Under the pieces are notes generated by a model. The model saw only the letters and a program-made list of their open reading frames with translations, made no database searches and was not told where the DNA came from. From Acinetobacter boissieri (GTDB lineage: Bacteria > Pseudomonadota > Gammaproteobacteria > Pseudomonadales > Moraxellaceae), in NCBI RefSeq assembly GCF_900096955.1, contig NZ_FMYL01000004.1, positions 124,001 through 188,000 of the forward strand: a DNA stretch of 64,000 nt, given 5' to 3'. A program made the position numbers and the translations under genes. Position 1 is the first letter of the stretch. Each line of letters opens with the position of its first letter. This document shows, one piece after another, positions 56,959 to 64,000 of the stretch.

Positions 56959-57114
56959 GTGAAACTCAAAGCACATTCCAAAATCAGAAACCATGTTGCA
57001 CGCTCTCCTTTATTACAAAAAGGTGGGTTACATCAGACTGAAGAAGTGCAAACCCTTCATCGTAAGCATCGAAAACAAGCTAAACTCGCTATTAAACGTA
57101 TGGACTGGGCATAA
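56959..57114 (+). CDS. small basic protein of unknown function (51 residues, GTG start)
   Basis: GTG start with AAGGAA eight bases upstream; 51 codons before TAA. The product begins VKLKAHSKIRNHVARSPLLQ, continues KGGLHQTEEVQTLHRKHRKQ and ends KLAIKRMDWA. It is strongly basic, without a signal peptide or membrane segment, so an RNA- or ribosome-binding role is plausible. I do not recognise the family with confidence; a distant likeness of the SPLLQKGG part to the DPLFRQRVxKxKKGKG region of ribosome-rescue factor ArfA is only a thought. Composition and ribosome site look genuine. It is preceded by its own promoter, leader and internal terminator. Confidence 0.72.
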   Translation: MKLKAHSKIRNHVARSPLLQKGGLHQTEEVQTLHRKHRKQAKLAIKRMDWA

Positions 57115-57130
57115 CCTTAGGAGACAATAC

Positions 57131-57199
57131 ATGTGTACTCATTTACACAACATAAAAATGGTAAAAAGCCTGATAAATTATCAGGCTTTTTTTATATGA
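57131..57199 (+). other. mini-ORF running through a terminator (22 codons)
   Basis: AGGAG with ideal seven-base spacing precedes ATG; the frame reads MCTHLHNIKMVKSL and continues through the terminator hairpin to a TGA at 57197-57199, beyond the T-run. A transcript ending at the terminator would therefore have no stop codon for this frame. It may be chance, a regulatory element, or a non-stop message as known for arfA. Confidence 0.3.
57163..57191. terminator. bidirectional intrinsic terminator
   Basis: Fourteen-base perfect arms (AAAAAGCCTGATAA and complement) around one base. It serves the small basic gene and the convergent LysM-protein gene. Confidence 0.93.
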
Positions 57200-57212
57200 G
57201 GTACGGTTTTAA

Positions 57213-57707
57213 CTATTCAGGAATACGTAGTACTTGGCCTGGATAAATTGAATTTACATCTTTAAGTAAAGGTTGGTTAGCCTCAAAAATACTATTGTAT
57301 TTGTTCGAGTCACCATAAAACTGCTTAGAAATTTTTGAAAGTGTATCACCCGATTGTACAGTATAAAATTGGCTTGGGCTTTGTTCTTCAGCTGTTTCAG
57401 CAACTGTCATTTGATCGTCAACTTGTGCAACATGTGCAACATTACCTGCAGCTAAAACTACTTTTTCTTTATCTGCTTGACTTTGTGCTTCACCATGAAT
57501 AATTGCAGTATCTGTATCGCTATTATAATTTACAGATAGGCCACCAATCGCTAAACCTAAGCCTTGAATATGTGACAATAATTGGTTGGCAACTTCTTGT
57601 GCGCTTGGTTCTGTTGGTGCTGGTGTAGATGTTGTTGTTGGTTCAGATTGCTCTGTTTTACCTTGTAACTTATCACCAATGCCTTTTACAAAATCAAAAA
57701 TACCCAT
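57213..57707 (-). CDS. kbp: BON-LysM protein (Kbp/YgaU-like)
   Basis: 164 residues: an N-terminal amphipathic MGIFDFVKGIGDKLQ, a threonine/proline-rich linker (about 18-40), a BON domain (about 42-102) and a C-terminal LysM domain starting FYTVQSGDTLSKISKQFYGD and ending GQVLRIPE. Same order and opening as E. coli Kbp/YgaU (149 residues), a cytoplasmic potassium-binding protein of osmotic stress. No signal peptide, so despite LysM it is not obviously periplasmic. GGAG precedes the ATG. The linker is longer than in E. coli. Confidence 0.88.
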   Translation of the reverse strand: MGIFDFVKGIGDKLQGKTEQSEPTTTSTPAPTEPSAQEVANQLLSHIQGLGLAIGGLSVNYNSDTDTAIIHGEAQSQADKEKVVLAAGNVAHVAQVDDQMTVAETAEEQSPSQFYTVQSGDTLSKISKQFYGDSNKYNSIFEANQPLLKDVNSIYPGQVLRIPE

Positions 57708-57818
57708 TTATATTTACTCCGTTATTGAAACGATATTGTTTTTACAACTGCTTTTACTATAACAAATTTTTTTGATTTTTCTTTTACATTACTCAACAAT
57801 ACGTAAAATTATGTAATT

Positions 57819-57847
57819 AAAAAGCCTCACAGAAGTGAGGCTTTTTT
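57819..57847 (-). terminator. intrinsic terminator of ompA
   Basis: AAAGCCTCAC-agaa-GTGAGGCTTT with A/T tracts; just past the ompA stop. Confidence 0.9.
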
Positions 57848-57876
57848 AAAACTATTGATTAAAAATCAGTAGTTAA

Positions 57877-58956
57877 TTATTTTGGTTGAGCAAGAACTGT
57901 ACGGCTACCAGTAATGGTTGCAAATACACGACGGTTCATTGCACGACCTTCTTTAGTTTTGTTGTCAGCGATCGGTTGATCCCATGCAAAACCTTGAGTC
58001 GTTAAGCGAGCAGCATCAATACCATATTGACCAACAAGTGCAGATTTAACAGAGTTTGCACGAGCTAGAGATAAACGTTCGTTTAACTTACGTGGACCAG
58101 TATTATCTGTGTGACCATCAATACGAGCCGTTGCATTTGGATATTGACCAAGAGCATCTGCAACTTTTGCAATTTCTGGACGGTATTGTGGTTTGATATC
58201 AGATTTATTTGTATCAAAGAACACACGTAGTTCCATGTTCAAGTCTTCAGTCAACTCTTGTGGTTGAGGAGGCTGAACAACAACTGGTGCAGGTGCAGGA
58301 GCTGGTGCAGGTTGTACTGGTTGTACTTCAACTACAGGCGCTGCAGGCTTCAAGTGACCACCGATCACAACGTTTAAGCCAGCAAGTGCTGTGTAGTTCC
58401 AGAAATCTGCATTGATGTTATACGTTGCACGAGCTTCTGTACGAAGTGTTAGCGCATCGTTTAACTGCCAAAGTACACCAGCACCTGTATTTACTAAACC
58501 ACCTTCACGGTTTTGATAAGAAGTACGTGGTACACCATCAAAGTCATATTTGTAGTAACCACCACCTAAAAGTACGTATGGCTTAATTTTGCTATCGTAG
58601 TTTTTAGTGATCAAATCAGATTTGATTAAGAAGTTACCGTTAATTTGTCTTTGCTTGTATTGAGCGCCTTGTTGAGCACCTTTAACATCGCCTTTTACTT
58701 GTAAGTATTCAGCTTCAAAGTCAGCCCATGGTGTTAATTCAACACCAATTGCAGCACCAACTGCAAGGTCGTCTTTAAGTTCAGGACCACTTGTTAAATG
58801 TTGTTCAGTATCGTTAAGGTTTTTAGTACCGTTGTTATGCGTACTATCTTGGAAAGTGTAGCCAAGTAGTAATGGTGTTACGGTTACGCCTGCATTAGCC
58901 ACTACAAATGGGGAAGCTGCAAGCACAGTAGCGAGAGCAATACGACTCAATTTCAT
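57877..58956 (-). CDS. ompA: outer-membrane protein OmpA (Acinetobacter OmpA38 type)
   Basis: 359 residues. Signal peptide [22 protein letters not shown], then the eight-stranded barrel beginning [16 protein letters not shown], a proline/alanine-rich hinge (about 212-235), and the periplasmic OmpA domain with [31 protein letters not shown] (the diaminopimelate-binding Asp/Arg region is within) and [12 protein letters not shown]. In Acinetobacter this is the main non-specific porin and links the outer membrane to peptidoglycan. The ATG at 58956 has GGAGGA before it; an upstream frame adds eight residues outside the signal peptide. Confidence 0.96.
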   Translation of the reverse strand: MKLSRIALATVLAASPFVVANAGVTVTPLLLGYTFQDSTHNNGTKNLNDTEQHLTSGPELKDDLAVGAAIGVELTPWADFEAEYLQVKGDVKGAQQGAQYKQRQINGNFLIKSDLITKNYDSKIKPYVLLGGGYYKYDFDGVPRTSYQNREGGLVNTGAGVLWQLNDALTLRTEARATYNINADFWNYTALAGLNVVIGGHLKPAAPVVEVQPVQPAPAPAPAPVVVQPPQPQELTEDLNMELRVFFDTNKSDIKPQYRPEIAKVADALGQYPNATARIDGHTDNTGPRKLNERLSLARANSVKSALVGQYGIDAARLTTQGFAWDQPIADNKTKEGRAMNRRVFATITGSRTVLAQPK

Positions 58957-59327
58957 GGATATCCTCCAGAGATATAACATTTGTTTTTTTAAGCTCAGCC
59001 TAAAATTTTTTGTTTAATACACTGAGATAGTTTCCTTACCCCAGTTAGTTTTATAACTAATGAACACATATAATACTAGAGCTTATGCAAAAATTAAACT
59101 TTTAATAACAATAATATAAAATGTTAACAAAAACCAATTTAAGACAATAAAATTAGTTAAATAACTGATTTTATTTAAAAAAAATCAAAACCCAAAAATG
59201 TAGTCTATTTATTCACAATGTAATAAATATTTTTTAGTTATTGATTTTGAATAATATTTATTTATCAAGGGGCTAAATAAATATTATTCATAAGCTCTGT
59301 AAAATCTTGTTACAAGCACGTATATCT
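58957..59327. other. ompA upstream region
   Basis: About 370 AT-rich bases with no ORF. It holds the presumed ompA promoter and 5' leader on the minus strand; the distal part toward the SutA-like gene shows nothing recognisable, including no clear terminator for that gene. Confidence 0.45.
59070..59098 (-). promoter_or_regulatory. possible ompA promoter
   Basis: On the minus strand, TTTAAT (59093-59098), 17 bases and TATTAT (59070-59075). The -10 box is good and the -35 box poor. It predicts a leader of about 105 bases, in keeping with the long stable leaders of porin mRNAs. Confidence 0.4.
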
Positions 59328-59582
59328 TTAGTCTACAGCACTATCATCAGGTGGAACTTCTGTGATTTTACCACCTTTTGCAAAAAAAGCCGCTAATTCA
59401 TCTTCCAATGTTTCTCGTTTTTTCTGCTTTGCTGTGACTGTTAAGCTTTCAGCTTCAGCAATATCAGCATCATTTTGTGGATTATCATTGGCATTTTTTG
59501 CGCCTTTTTCAGCGGCATCTGCTTCTGCATCATCAACAACATCATCATCTTGTGCATCATCATAATCATTCATATCAGCCAT
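59328..59582 (-). CDS. sutA: SutA-like RNA polymerase-binding regulator
   Basis: 84 residues. The N-terminal half is extremely acidic (MADMNDYDDAQDDDVVDDAE), then AESLTVTAKQKKRETLEDEL and AAFFAKGGKITEVPPDD. The acidic tail plus the helical AKQKxR...(F)xxxGGKxxE module is the design of Pseudomonas SutA, which binds RNA polymerase and supports transcription in slow-growing cells. I chose the ATG at 59582 behind GTGGA; upstream starts add unrelated residues. It stands alone between ompA and ubiI, with no clear terminators. Confidence 0.75.
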   Translation of the reverse strand: MADMNDYDDAQDDDVVDDAEADAAEKGAKNANDNPQNDADIAEAESLTVTAKQKKRETLEDELAAFFAKGGKITEVPPDDSAVD

Positions 59583-59730
59583 GATATTTTCCACCATTTT
59601 CAAACAATTCAGTTCAGTGCAAAGCACGTGACTTTAGATAAAAAAACAAAAATGAAATGTAGCAAGTAAGTTAAATATCTAAAAGGTTATTTTTACTCTT
59701 TTGCTTAATTTTCACACTAATAGACACTTA

Positions 59731-60969
59731 TTAAAGTCGGTATCGACTTTTTGCAAGTACAGAAAGGCCACTGGCTTGCCGCATAAAACGATTTTTAAGT
59801 GGCGAAAAGCGATGTACTTGTTTTAAACCAAATGTTCTTGCCCAGATAACTGCAGTGAGATCACTACGTTGTAACCAATTCATAAAAGACATGCTATGCA
59901 TGGTCATTTCATTTTCCATTTTACGGCGTCTTTCATATTTTTTTAAAGCAGTTTTACTGGCCCATTGCCCTGTATTTTTCCAATCTTGGATTAACACATC
60001 AACTAAAATAGCGGCATCTAGACAGCCAATATTCACCCCTTGACCTGCAAGTGGATGAATAACATGCGCTGCATCACCGACCAACGCAAGACCTGGCTTT
60101 ACATAATGCTTTGCTGCACGGGCTTTCAATGAAAAGCTAGCACGCTTACTCACTTCAACTACGCCACCTTGTAGGTATAGACTTGATTGTGTTAATTGTT
60201 GCTTAAACGCTTGATCATCAAGTTGCATATATTGTTGGCACAACGTATCAGGTAGCGTCCATACAATGGACTGCCATGTGTTTTGTTCTTCATTCTGCGT
60301 TACTGCAAGTGGTAAATATGCCAGTGGCCCAGTTGGTAAAAAAATCTGTCGTGCAACGCTGTGGTGAACATGTTTTGTTTTAATGGCACAACCAATCGCC
60401 GCTTGCTTGTAGTCAAGTATTTTTACTTCTATATCTGCGTGTTTTCGTACCAATGAGTTTGCACCATCTGCTCCAATTAACAAACGTGTATATATTTTCT
60501 CATCATTATTCAATGTAATACACCAACCTTGCGCATCGGGTTCCACATATTTTACCGACACAGACGTTCTATAATTGGTTAAAACATCCAACATCCGTTG
60601 CTGTATGGCCAAGTTAATAATGCTAGGCTCAACCATTGAACCTAGCCAATCCTTTTGCGGTGGGCTCTCTAGACTTGGTTGACCAAAGGAAATTTCACCA
60701 TGCCCATTTTTGTTCCATACATGCATGCCGGTATATGGTGCATGGCGACGTATGTTTTGCCAAACATTTACAGTTTCTAATAAGTGGAGGGTTGCTGTAT
60801 TTAAAGCCAAAACACGTGTATCTACATGCTCAAGTACTTTCGCCGCATCTAATGTTGGAGCGATATCCAACACTAACGGCTGTACACCTTCTTTTTGTAA
60901 TAAAAGTGCTGTTAAGCCACCCACTAAACCGCCACCGACAATCACGGTATCATGTCGAATGTGTGTCAT
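59731..60969 (-). CDS. ubiI: ubiquinone biosynthesis FAD hydroxylase, UbiI/VisC type
   Basis: 412-residue class A flavin monooxygenase that hydroxylates the ubiquinone ring. DTVIVGGGLVGGLTALLL binds the ADP part of FAD, DTRVLALNTATLHLLE and LLIGADGANSLVRKHA follow, and GDAAHVIHPLAGQGVNIGCLDAA is the second FAD motif, in a form nearer UbiI/VisC than UbiH. UbiF cannot be ruled out. Its ATG overlaps the ubiH stop (ATGA); it is the last gene of the UPF0149-pepP-ubiH-ubiI operon, an order known from E. coli. Confidence 0.85.
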   Translation of the reverse strand: MTHIRHDTVIVGGGLVGGLTALLLQKEGVQPLVLDIAPTLDAAKVLEHVDTRVLALNTATLHLLETVNVWQNIRRHAPYTGMHVWNKNGHGEISFGQPSLESPPQKDWLGSMVEPSIINLAIQQRMLDVLTNYRTSVSVKYVEPDAQGWCITLNNDEKIYTRLLIGADGANSLVRKHADIEVKILDYKQAAIGCAIKTKHVHHSVARQIFLPTGPLAYLPLAVTQNEEQNTWQSIVWTLPDTLCQQYMQLDDQAFKQQLTQSSLYLQGGVVEVSKRASFSLKARAAKHYVKPGLALVGDAAHVIHPLAGQGVNIGCLDAAILVDVLIQDWKNTGQWASKTALKKYERRRKMENEMTMHSMSFMNWLQRSDLTAVIWARTFGLKQVHRFSPLKNRFMRQASGLSVLAKSRYRL

Positions 60970-62171
60970 ACTTTTAACCCCATGGCATAATTCGCAACTA
61001 AAGGCTTCACGCCTGGTATACGATCAAAGGCTAATAATCCCACATTGCGTGCTAATTTAAGTACTGGGTGATTATTACTAAATCCTTTTACAACACTGTC
61101 GCAAAACTTAATCACACGCTGCTGATCTTTACGTCTCGCTTTTTCATAGGCTTGCAAAAGACTTGGCGTGCCAATATCTTCATGATTTTTTAAATGTGTC
61201 GTTAAATAGCGTACAAGCACATCTGCATCACGTAAACATAAGTTAAAACCTTGTCCTGCAACAGGGTGTAATGTATGTGCGGCATTACCCATAAGCACGA
61301 CTCGTCCTATTGCTTGCTTGTCTGCAAGTACTTGGCTAAGTGGGTAGCAAAAACGAGGAGCGGTTTTCTCAAAGCGCCCAGCCCGGTCACCATAAGCATG
61401 TTGTAATGCTGCTAAAAAATGATCATCATTGACTTCACCCAACCACTGTTCTTGTTCACCTTTTTTAACTGGCCAAACCACCGAACGGCGGTAATCACCA
61501 GGTAAAGGAAGTAAAGCCAATGGACCTAGTGGGCTAAAACGCTCAAAACCAACCTGCTGATGTGGTTTACTGGTTTGAACAGTTGTAACTAAAGCCACTT
61601 GCTCATAATCATGATGGGATGCACTTACGCCAAGTAGCTGTCGGCATTTTGAGTCACGACCATCTGCAGCAATGACTAAAGGTGCCTCAAAAGGCATCGC
61701 TTGCTCAGCTCGTACTGCTGTAACACATACACTACTTTCATTTTGCGTTAAAGCAGTGACTTCAACACCATCAATGAGTTCAATATATTCAGACTGACGT
61801 ACTTCTTTTAACAACACTCGCCCAAGCCATGCATTTTCAATGACCTGACCAAAGCTTTCTACTTGCTCTTCTTGAGCACGCAATGTGGCATGACCAAATG
61901 AACCTTGCTCTGTAATTTGTACTTCCAAAATAGGTGTGGCGTACTGCTGCAATACCGTCCATAGACCCAGTTGTTGATAAATACTAATACTACGGCGTGA
62001 TAACGCACTATTTCTCGCATCAAAACGAGAATGATATTCAAGCAATTTTTGATCATGCTCTGTAGGGTATTTAATGGCCTCTAAAAGCTTCACATTAATT
62101 TTAGCTTTTGCGAGCATGAGCGATAAACTCAAACCAACCATTCCACCACCAACAATAATGACTTCTGGCAT
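60966..62171 (-). CDS. ubiH: 2-octaprenyl-6-methoxyphenol hydroxylase
   Basis: 401 residues of the same flavin monooxygenase family. FAD motifs are PEVIIVGGGMVGLSLSLML, DARNSALSRRSISIYQQLG, VIAADGRDSKCR and GNAAHTLHPVAGQGFNLCLRD; the GNAAxTLHPxAGQGxNLxLRD form is characteristic of UbiH. I use the ATG at 62171, preceded by GAGGAATG, rather than an upstream start overlapping pepP. It acts in the membrane-associated ubiquinone complex; neighbours pepP and ubiI confirm the operon. Confidence 0.9.
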   Translation of the reverse strand: MPEVIIVGGGMVGLSLSLMLAKAKINVKLLEAIKYPTEHDQKLLEYHSRFDARNSALSRRSISIYQQLGLWTVLQQYATPILEVQITEQGSFGHATLRAQEEQVESFGQVIENAWLGRVLLKEVRQSEYIELIDGVEVTALTQNESSVCVTAVRAEQAMPFEAPLVIAADGRDSKCRQLLGVSASHHDYEQVALVTTVQTSKPHQQVGFERFSPLGPLALLPLPGDYRRSVVWPVKKGEQEQWLGEVNDDHFLAALQHAYGDRAGRFEKTAPRFCYPLSQVLADKQAIGRVVLMGNAAHTLHPVAGQGFNLCLRDADVLVRYLTTHLKNHEDIGTPSLLQAYEKARRKDQQRVIKFCDSVVKGFSNNHPVLKLARNVGLLAFDRIPGVKPLVANYAMGLKV

Positions 62172-62182
62172 AGTGGCATTCC

Positions 62183-63511
62183 TCAAGTATTTTTATTTTT
62201 CATTAAAGATTCAATCGCATCTATATCTTTTACTACAGCAGCTGTAAGCACTTCTGGTCCATCTACTGTCACGAAAATATTATCTTCTATTCGAATACCA
62301 ATGCCTCGCCACTTTTCAGCAACACTTGGCTCATCTTTCGCAATATACAAGCCCGGCTCAATGGTCAACACCATACCCGCTTCAAAATTACGGTACGCTC
62401 CATCAATTTTATATGCTCCAACGTCATGAACATCCAGCCCTAACCAATGGCTTGTACCGTGCATATAAAATTTTGTATAGGCTTGGCTTTGAATTAATTC
62501 ATCAACATTACCTTTTAATAAACCCAGTTCAACCAACCCTCGAGTTAATATTTGGACTGTTGCATCATGTGGTGCAATAAACGAAGCACCAACTTGCACA
62601 GCATCTATTGCCGCATATTCAGCATCGAGTACCAACTGATAAAGAGCTCGCTGTTCAGCAGAAAATTGACCACTCACCGGGAAAGTTCGGCTAATGTCAG
62701 AAGCATAGTATTGATATTCACAACCAGCATCTATTAAGACTAAATCGTTAGTAGCAATGGGTTGTTTATTTTCAACATAATGTAAAACACATGCATTTTT
62801 ACCCCCTGCTACAATTGTACCGTACGCAGGCTCACAACCATTTTTATTAAACTGATAATGCAACTCTGCCGCAAGCTCATATTCCATCACACCATTGTAA
62901 GCCGCTTGCATTGCATGCGTATGCGCTTTAGCTGTAATCGCCGCCGCCTTTTTCATACATTCAATTTCAAATTTAGATTTAAACAAACGCATTTCATCTA
63001 AAATAGGGTTGAGAGGCAGTGGCGTAACACTACTTTCACCACTCGCTTGCTGTAAAATATCTAAAACCCGTTGTTCAAATGCATCATCATGCCCTAAATA
63101 GAGGTAGATATTAGACTTACCCAATAAGCGTGCACCACATTGCTCATCAAAATTATCAATTAAATAAGATTGATCGGCGAAATATTTTTGTACTGCACCT
63201 TCTAAGCCTGCACGATAGCCATTCCAAATTTCCTCATCATGATTCCGTTCACGACAAAATAACGTGTAATCATATGGCTGATCTGGCTCGAAAGTTTCAA
63301 TCAATAAAATGGCTTCAGGTTCATTAAAACCCGTTAAATAATGAAAATAACTATCAGCACGATATGGATACTCAACATCTGAGTTGCGATAACGCACTGC
63401 GCTGGTAGATACAAGTGCAATGCTATTAGGGCTGAGTTGTTGAGCTAACGTATTTCGACGTGCTTTAAACTCTTGTGCTGCAACTACTTTAGTAATCATC
63501 TGAGAATCCAT
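62183..63511 (-). CDS. pepP: Xaa-Pro aminopeptidase (aminopeptidase P)
   Basis: Removes the N-terminal residue before proline. 442 residues in two domains: an N-terminal substrate-blocking domain (FKARRNTLAQQLSPNS, YPYRADSYFHYLTGF) and the pita-bread metallopeptidase domain with the two-manganese ligands in LIDAGCEYQYYASDISRTFP (both aspartates), MHGTSHWLGLDVHDVG, LTIEPGLYI and IRIEDNIFV. Two further in-frame ATGs at 63511 and 63499 compete; a TTG at 63523 is less likely. It precedes ubiH, as in E. coli. Confidence 0.95.
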   Translation of the reverse strand: MDSQMITKVVAAQEFKARRNTLAQQLSPNSIALVSTSAVRYRNSDVEYPYRADSYFHYLTGFNEPEAILLIETFEPDQPYDYTLFCRERNHDEEIWNGYRAGLEGAVQKYFADQSYLIDNFDEQCGARLLGKSNIYLYLGHDDAFEQRVLDILQQASGESSVTPLPLNPILDEMRLFKSKFEIECMKKAAAITAKAHTHAMQAAYNGVMEYELAAELHYQFNKNGCEPAYGTIVAGGKNACVLHYVENKQPIATNDLVLIDAGCEYQYYASDISRTFPVSGQFSAEQRALYQLVLDAEYAAIDAVQVGASFIAPHDATVQILTRGLVELGLLKGNVDELIQSQAYTKFYMHGTSHWLGLDVHDVGAYKIDGAYRNFEAGMVLTIEPGLYIAKDEPSVAEKWRGIGIRIEDNIFVTVDGPEVLTAAVVKDIDAIESLMKNKNT

Positions 63512-63534
63512 ATCGTTAAACAACCCATTGGTTT

Positions 63535-64000
63535 TTAGCTTGGTCTGTTCGGTGAAAAAACATTGACGATATTCGCATCGGTATCACTGTCTACTTCAGT
63601 AATACGTTCATGAATATTTTTAAGCAATGAGCTATCTAATACTGGTTGACGCTTTCGCCCCACAGCCAAGCTTGTAGGAATTAAACGTACAAATTCATAC
63701 AACTCCTGATAACTTTCTTCGCCATCTTCATCATCATCTGAATCTTCAAACTCTACAGCAGCAACATCTTGTAAATGACCAATTAACTCACGCTCATCTG
63801 CACGAATATGCCCAGAGGCCAAACCAAAGCCTAAAACAACGCCAGCACACCAATCAGCCAATCCAAATACTCGGTCTTGTAGGGTGTTTTTATCGTCAGG
63901 TAACATGGGAATATAATCTAAGTCATCTTCAGAAAGTGCATGTGCGGTATCTTCAGCTTCTTCGGTCAACAACTGCAATGCATCATGATCTAATGTTGGT
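63535..64000 (-). CDS. UPF0149 family protein (YgfB-like), N-terminus beyond window
   Basis: The frame is open to the right edge, so the N-terminal part is missing; about 155 residues are visible. LADWCAGVVLGFGLASGHIR, the long acidic stretch EDSDDDEDGEESYQELYEFV and RLIPTSL match UPF0149/YgfB proteins. YgfB is encoded before pepP-ubiH in many gammaproteobacteria, in which it has been linked to control of other genes, but the molecular role is not settled. It lies 23 bases before pepP and belongs to the same operon. A TTG at 63978 is not a credible start because the frame continues. Confidence 0.88.
   Translation of the reverse strand, partial: PTLDHDALQLLTEEAEDTAHALSEDDLDYIPMLPDDKNTLQDRVFGLADWCAGVVLGFGLASGHIRADERELIGHLQDVAAVEFEDSDDDEDGEESYQELYEFVRLIPTSLAVGRKRQPVLDSSLLKNIHERITEVDSDTDANIVNVFSPNRPS

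Noticed and set aside
56993..57199. 68-codon frame overlapping the small basic gene
   Set aside because: Its first ATG lacks a ribosome site and the frame overlaps the better supported GTG-start gene. Only its last 22 codons, behind AGGAG, were kept as a mini-ORF candidate.

Overview
The window is an ordinary, densely coded chromosomal segment of a gammaproteobacterium, almost certainly an Acinetobacter (Moraxellaceae). The DNA is AT-rich. The OmpA-family porin at the right end has the Acinetobacter type of sequence, and the oprB-gcd pair (carbohydrate porin plus PQQ glucose dehydrogenase), the short AccA, the one-component sulfite reductase with its DUF934 partner and a SutA-like acidic protein all fit that genus. 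No insertion sequence, prophage, CRISPR array, tRNA or rRNA gene was seen. The genus call is inference from protein character; no database was searched.

Layout, left to right: the tail of an alpha/beta hydrolase, a TauE/SafE exporter, birA-coaX, a membrane diguanylate cyclase and a secreted NTF2-like protein (1-4.9 kb). Then ffh diverging from a ypjD-type cytochrome assembly protein, a dusC-type gene, a VanX-like dipeptidase coupled to a hydantoin/Asp-Glu racemase, and a divergent NCS1 permease (5-11.5 kb). Next come a YegP-type protein, ygfZ, a DHA2 drug exporter, a HAD phosphatase, sulfite reductase-DUF934, gcd-oprB with an AraC-type regulator, a methyltransferase and a TrhA-like membrane protein (11.6-24.7 kb). 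The block 24.7-29.9 kb reads leftward: ppx, accA, tilS, proC, yggT. It is followed by trxA, rho, an alanine-heptad lipoprotein and a SerB-like HAD protein on the plus strand, and by rpmI-rplT and pheS-pheT-ihfA on the minus strand. A fused OsmC-YcaO protein, the ssuADCB sulfonate operon and a TonB receptor/old-yellow-enzyme/AEC transporter group fill 38-49 kb. The rest holds mutM-ppiC, mscL, typA, a NCS2 uracil/xanthine permease, rsmC, lysP, a previously uncalled 51-residue gene, a Kbp-like LysM protein, ompA, sutA and the UPF0149-pepP-ubiH-ubiI operon.

Functional themes are sulfur assimilation (sulfite reductase, ssu genes, TauE/SafE), periplasmic glucose oxidation (oprB, gcd), translation (ffh, rpmI, rplT, pheST, tilS, dusC, rsmC, typA, ygfZ, YcaO) and ubiquinone synthesis. 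Many genes are separated by strong, often bidirectional intrinsic terminators, which are listed.

I found no obviously new multi-gene system. The most interesting non-routine signals are: a promoter-leader-terminator unit before the uncalled small basic gene at about 56.83-57.2 kb, where an upstream segment can pair with the terminator arm (an attenuator-like switch), followed by a mini-ORF that runs through the next terminator; a pure alanine-heptad lipoprotein ending in lysine, resembling Braun lipoprotein in design; a 24-bp perfect palindrome upstream of the NTF2-like gene; twin ACTTAAGT palindromes between the racemase and the NCS1 permease; and a branched RNA fold between oprB and gcd.
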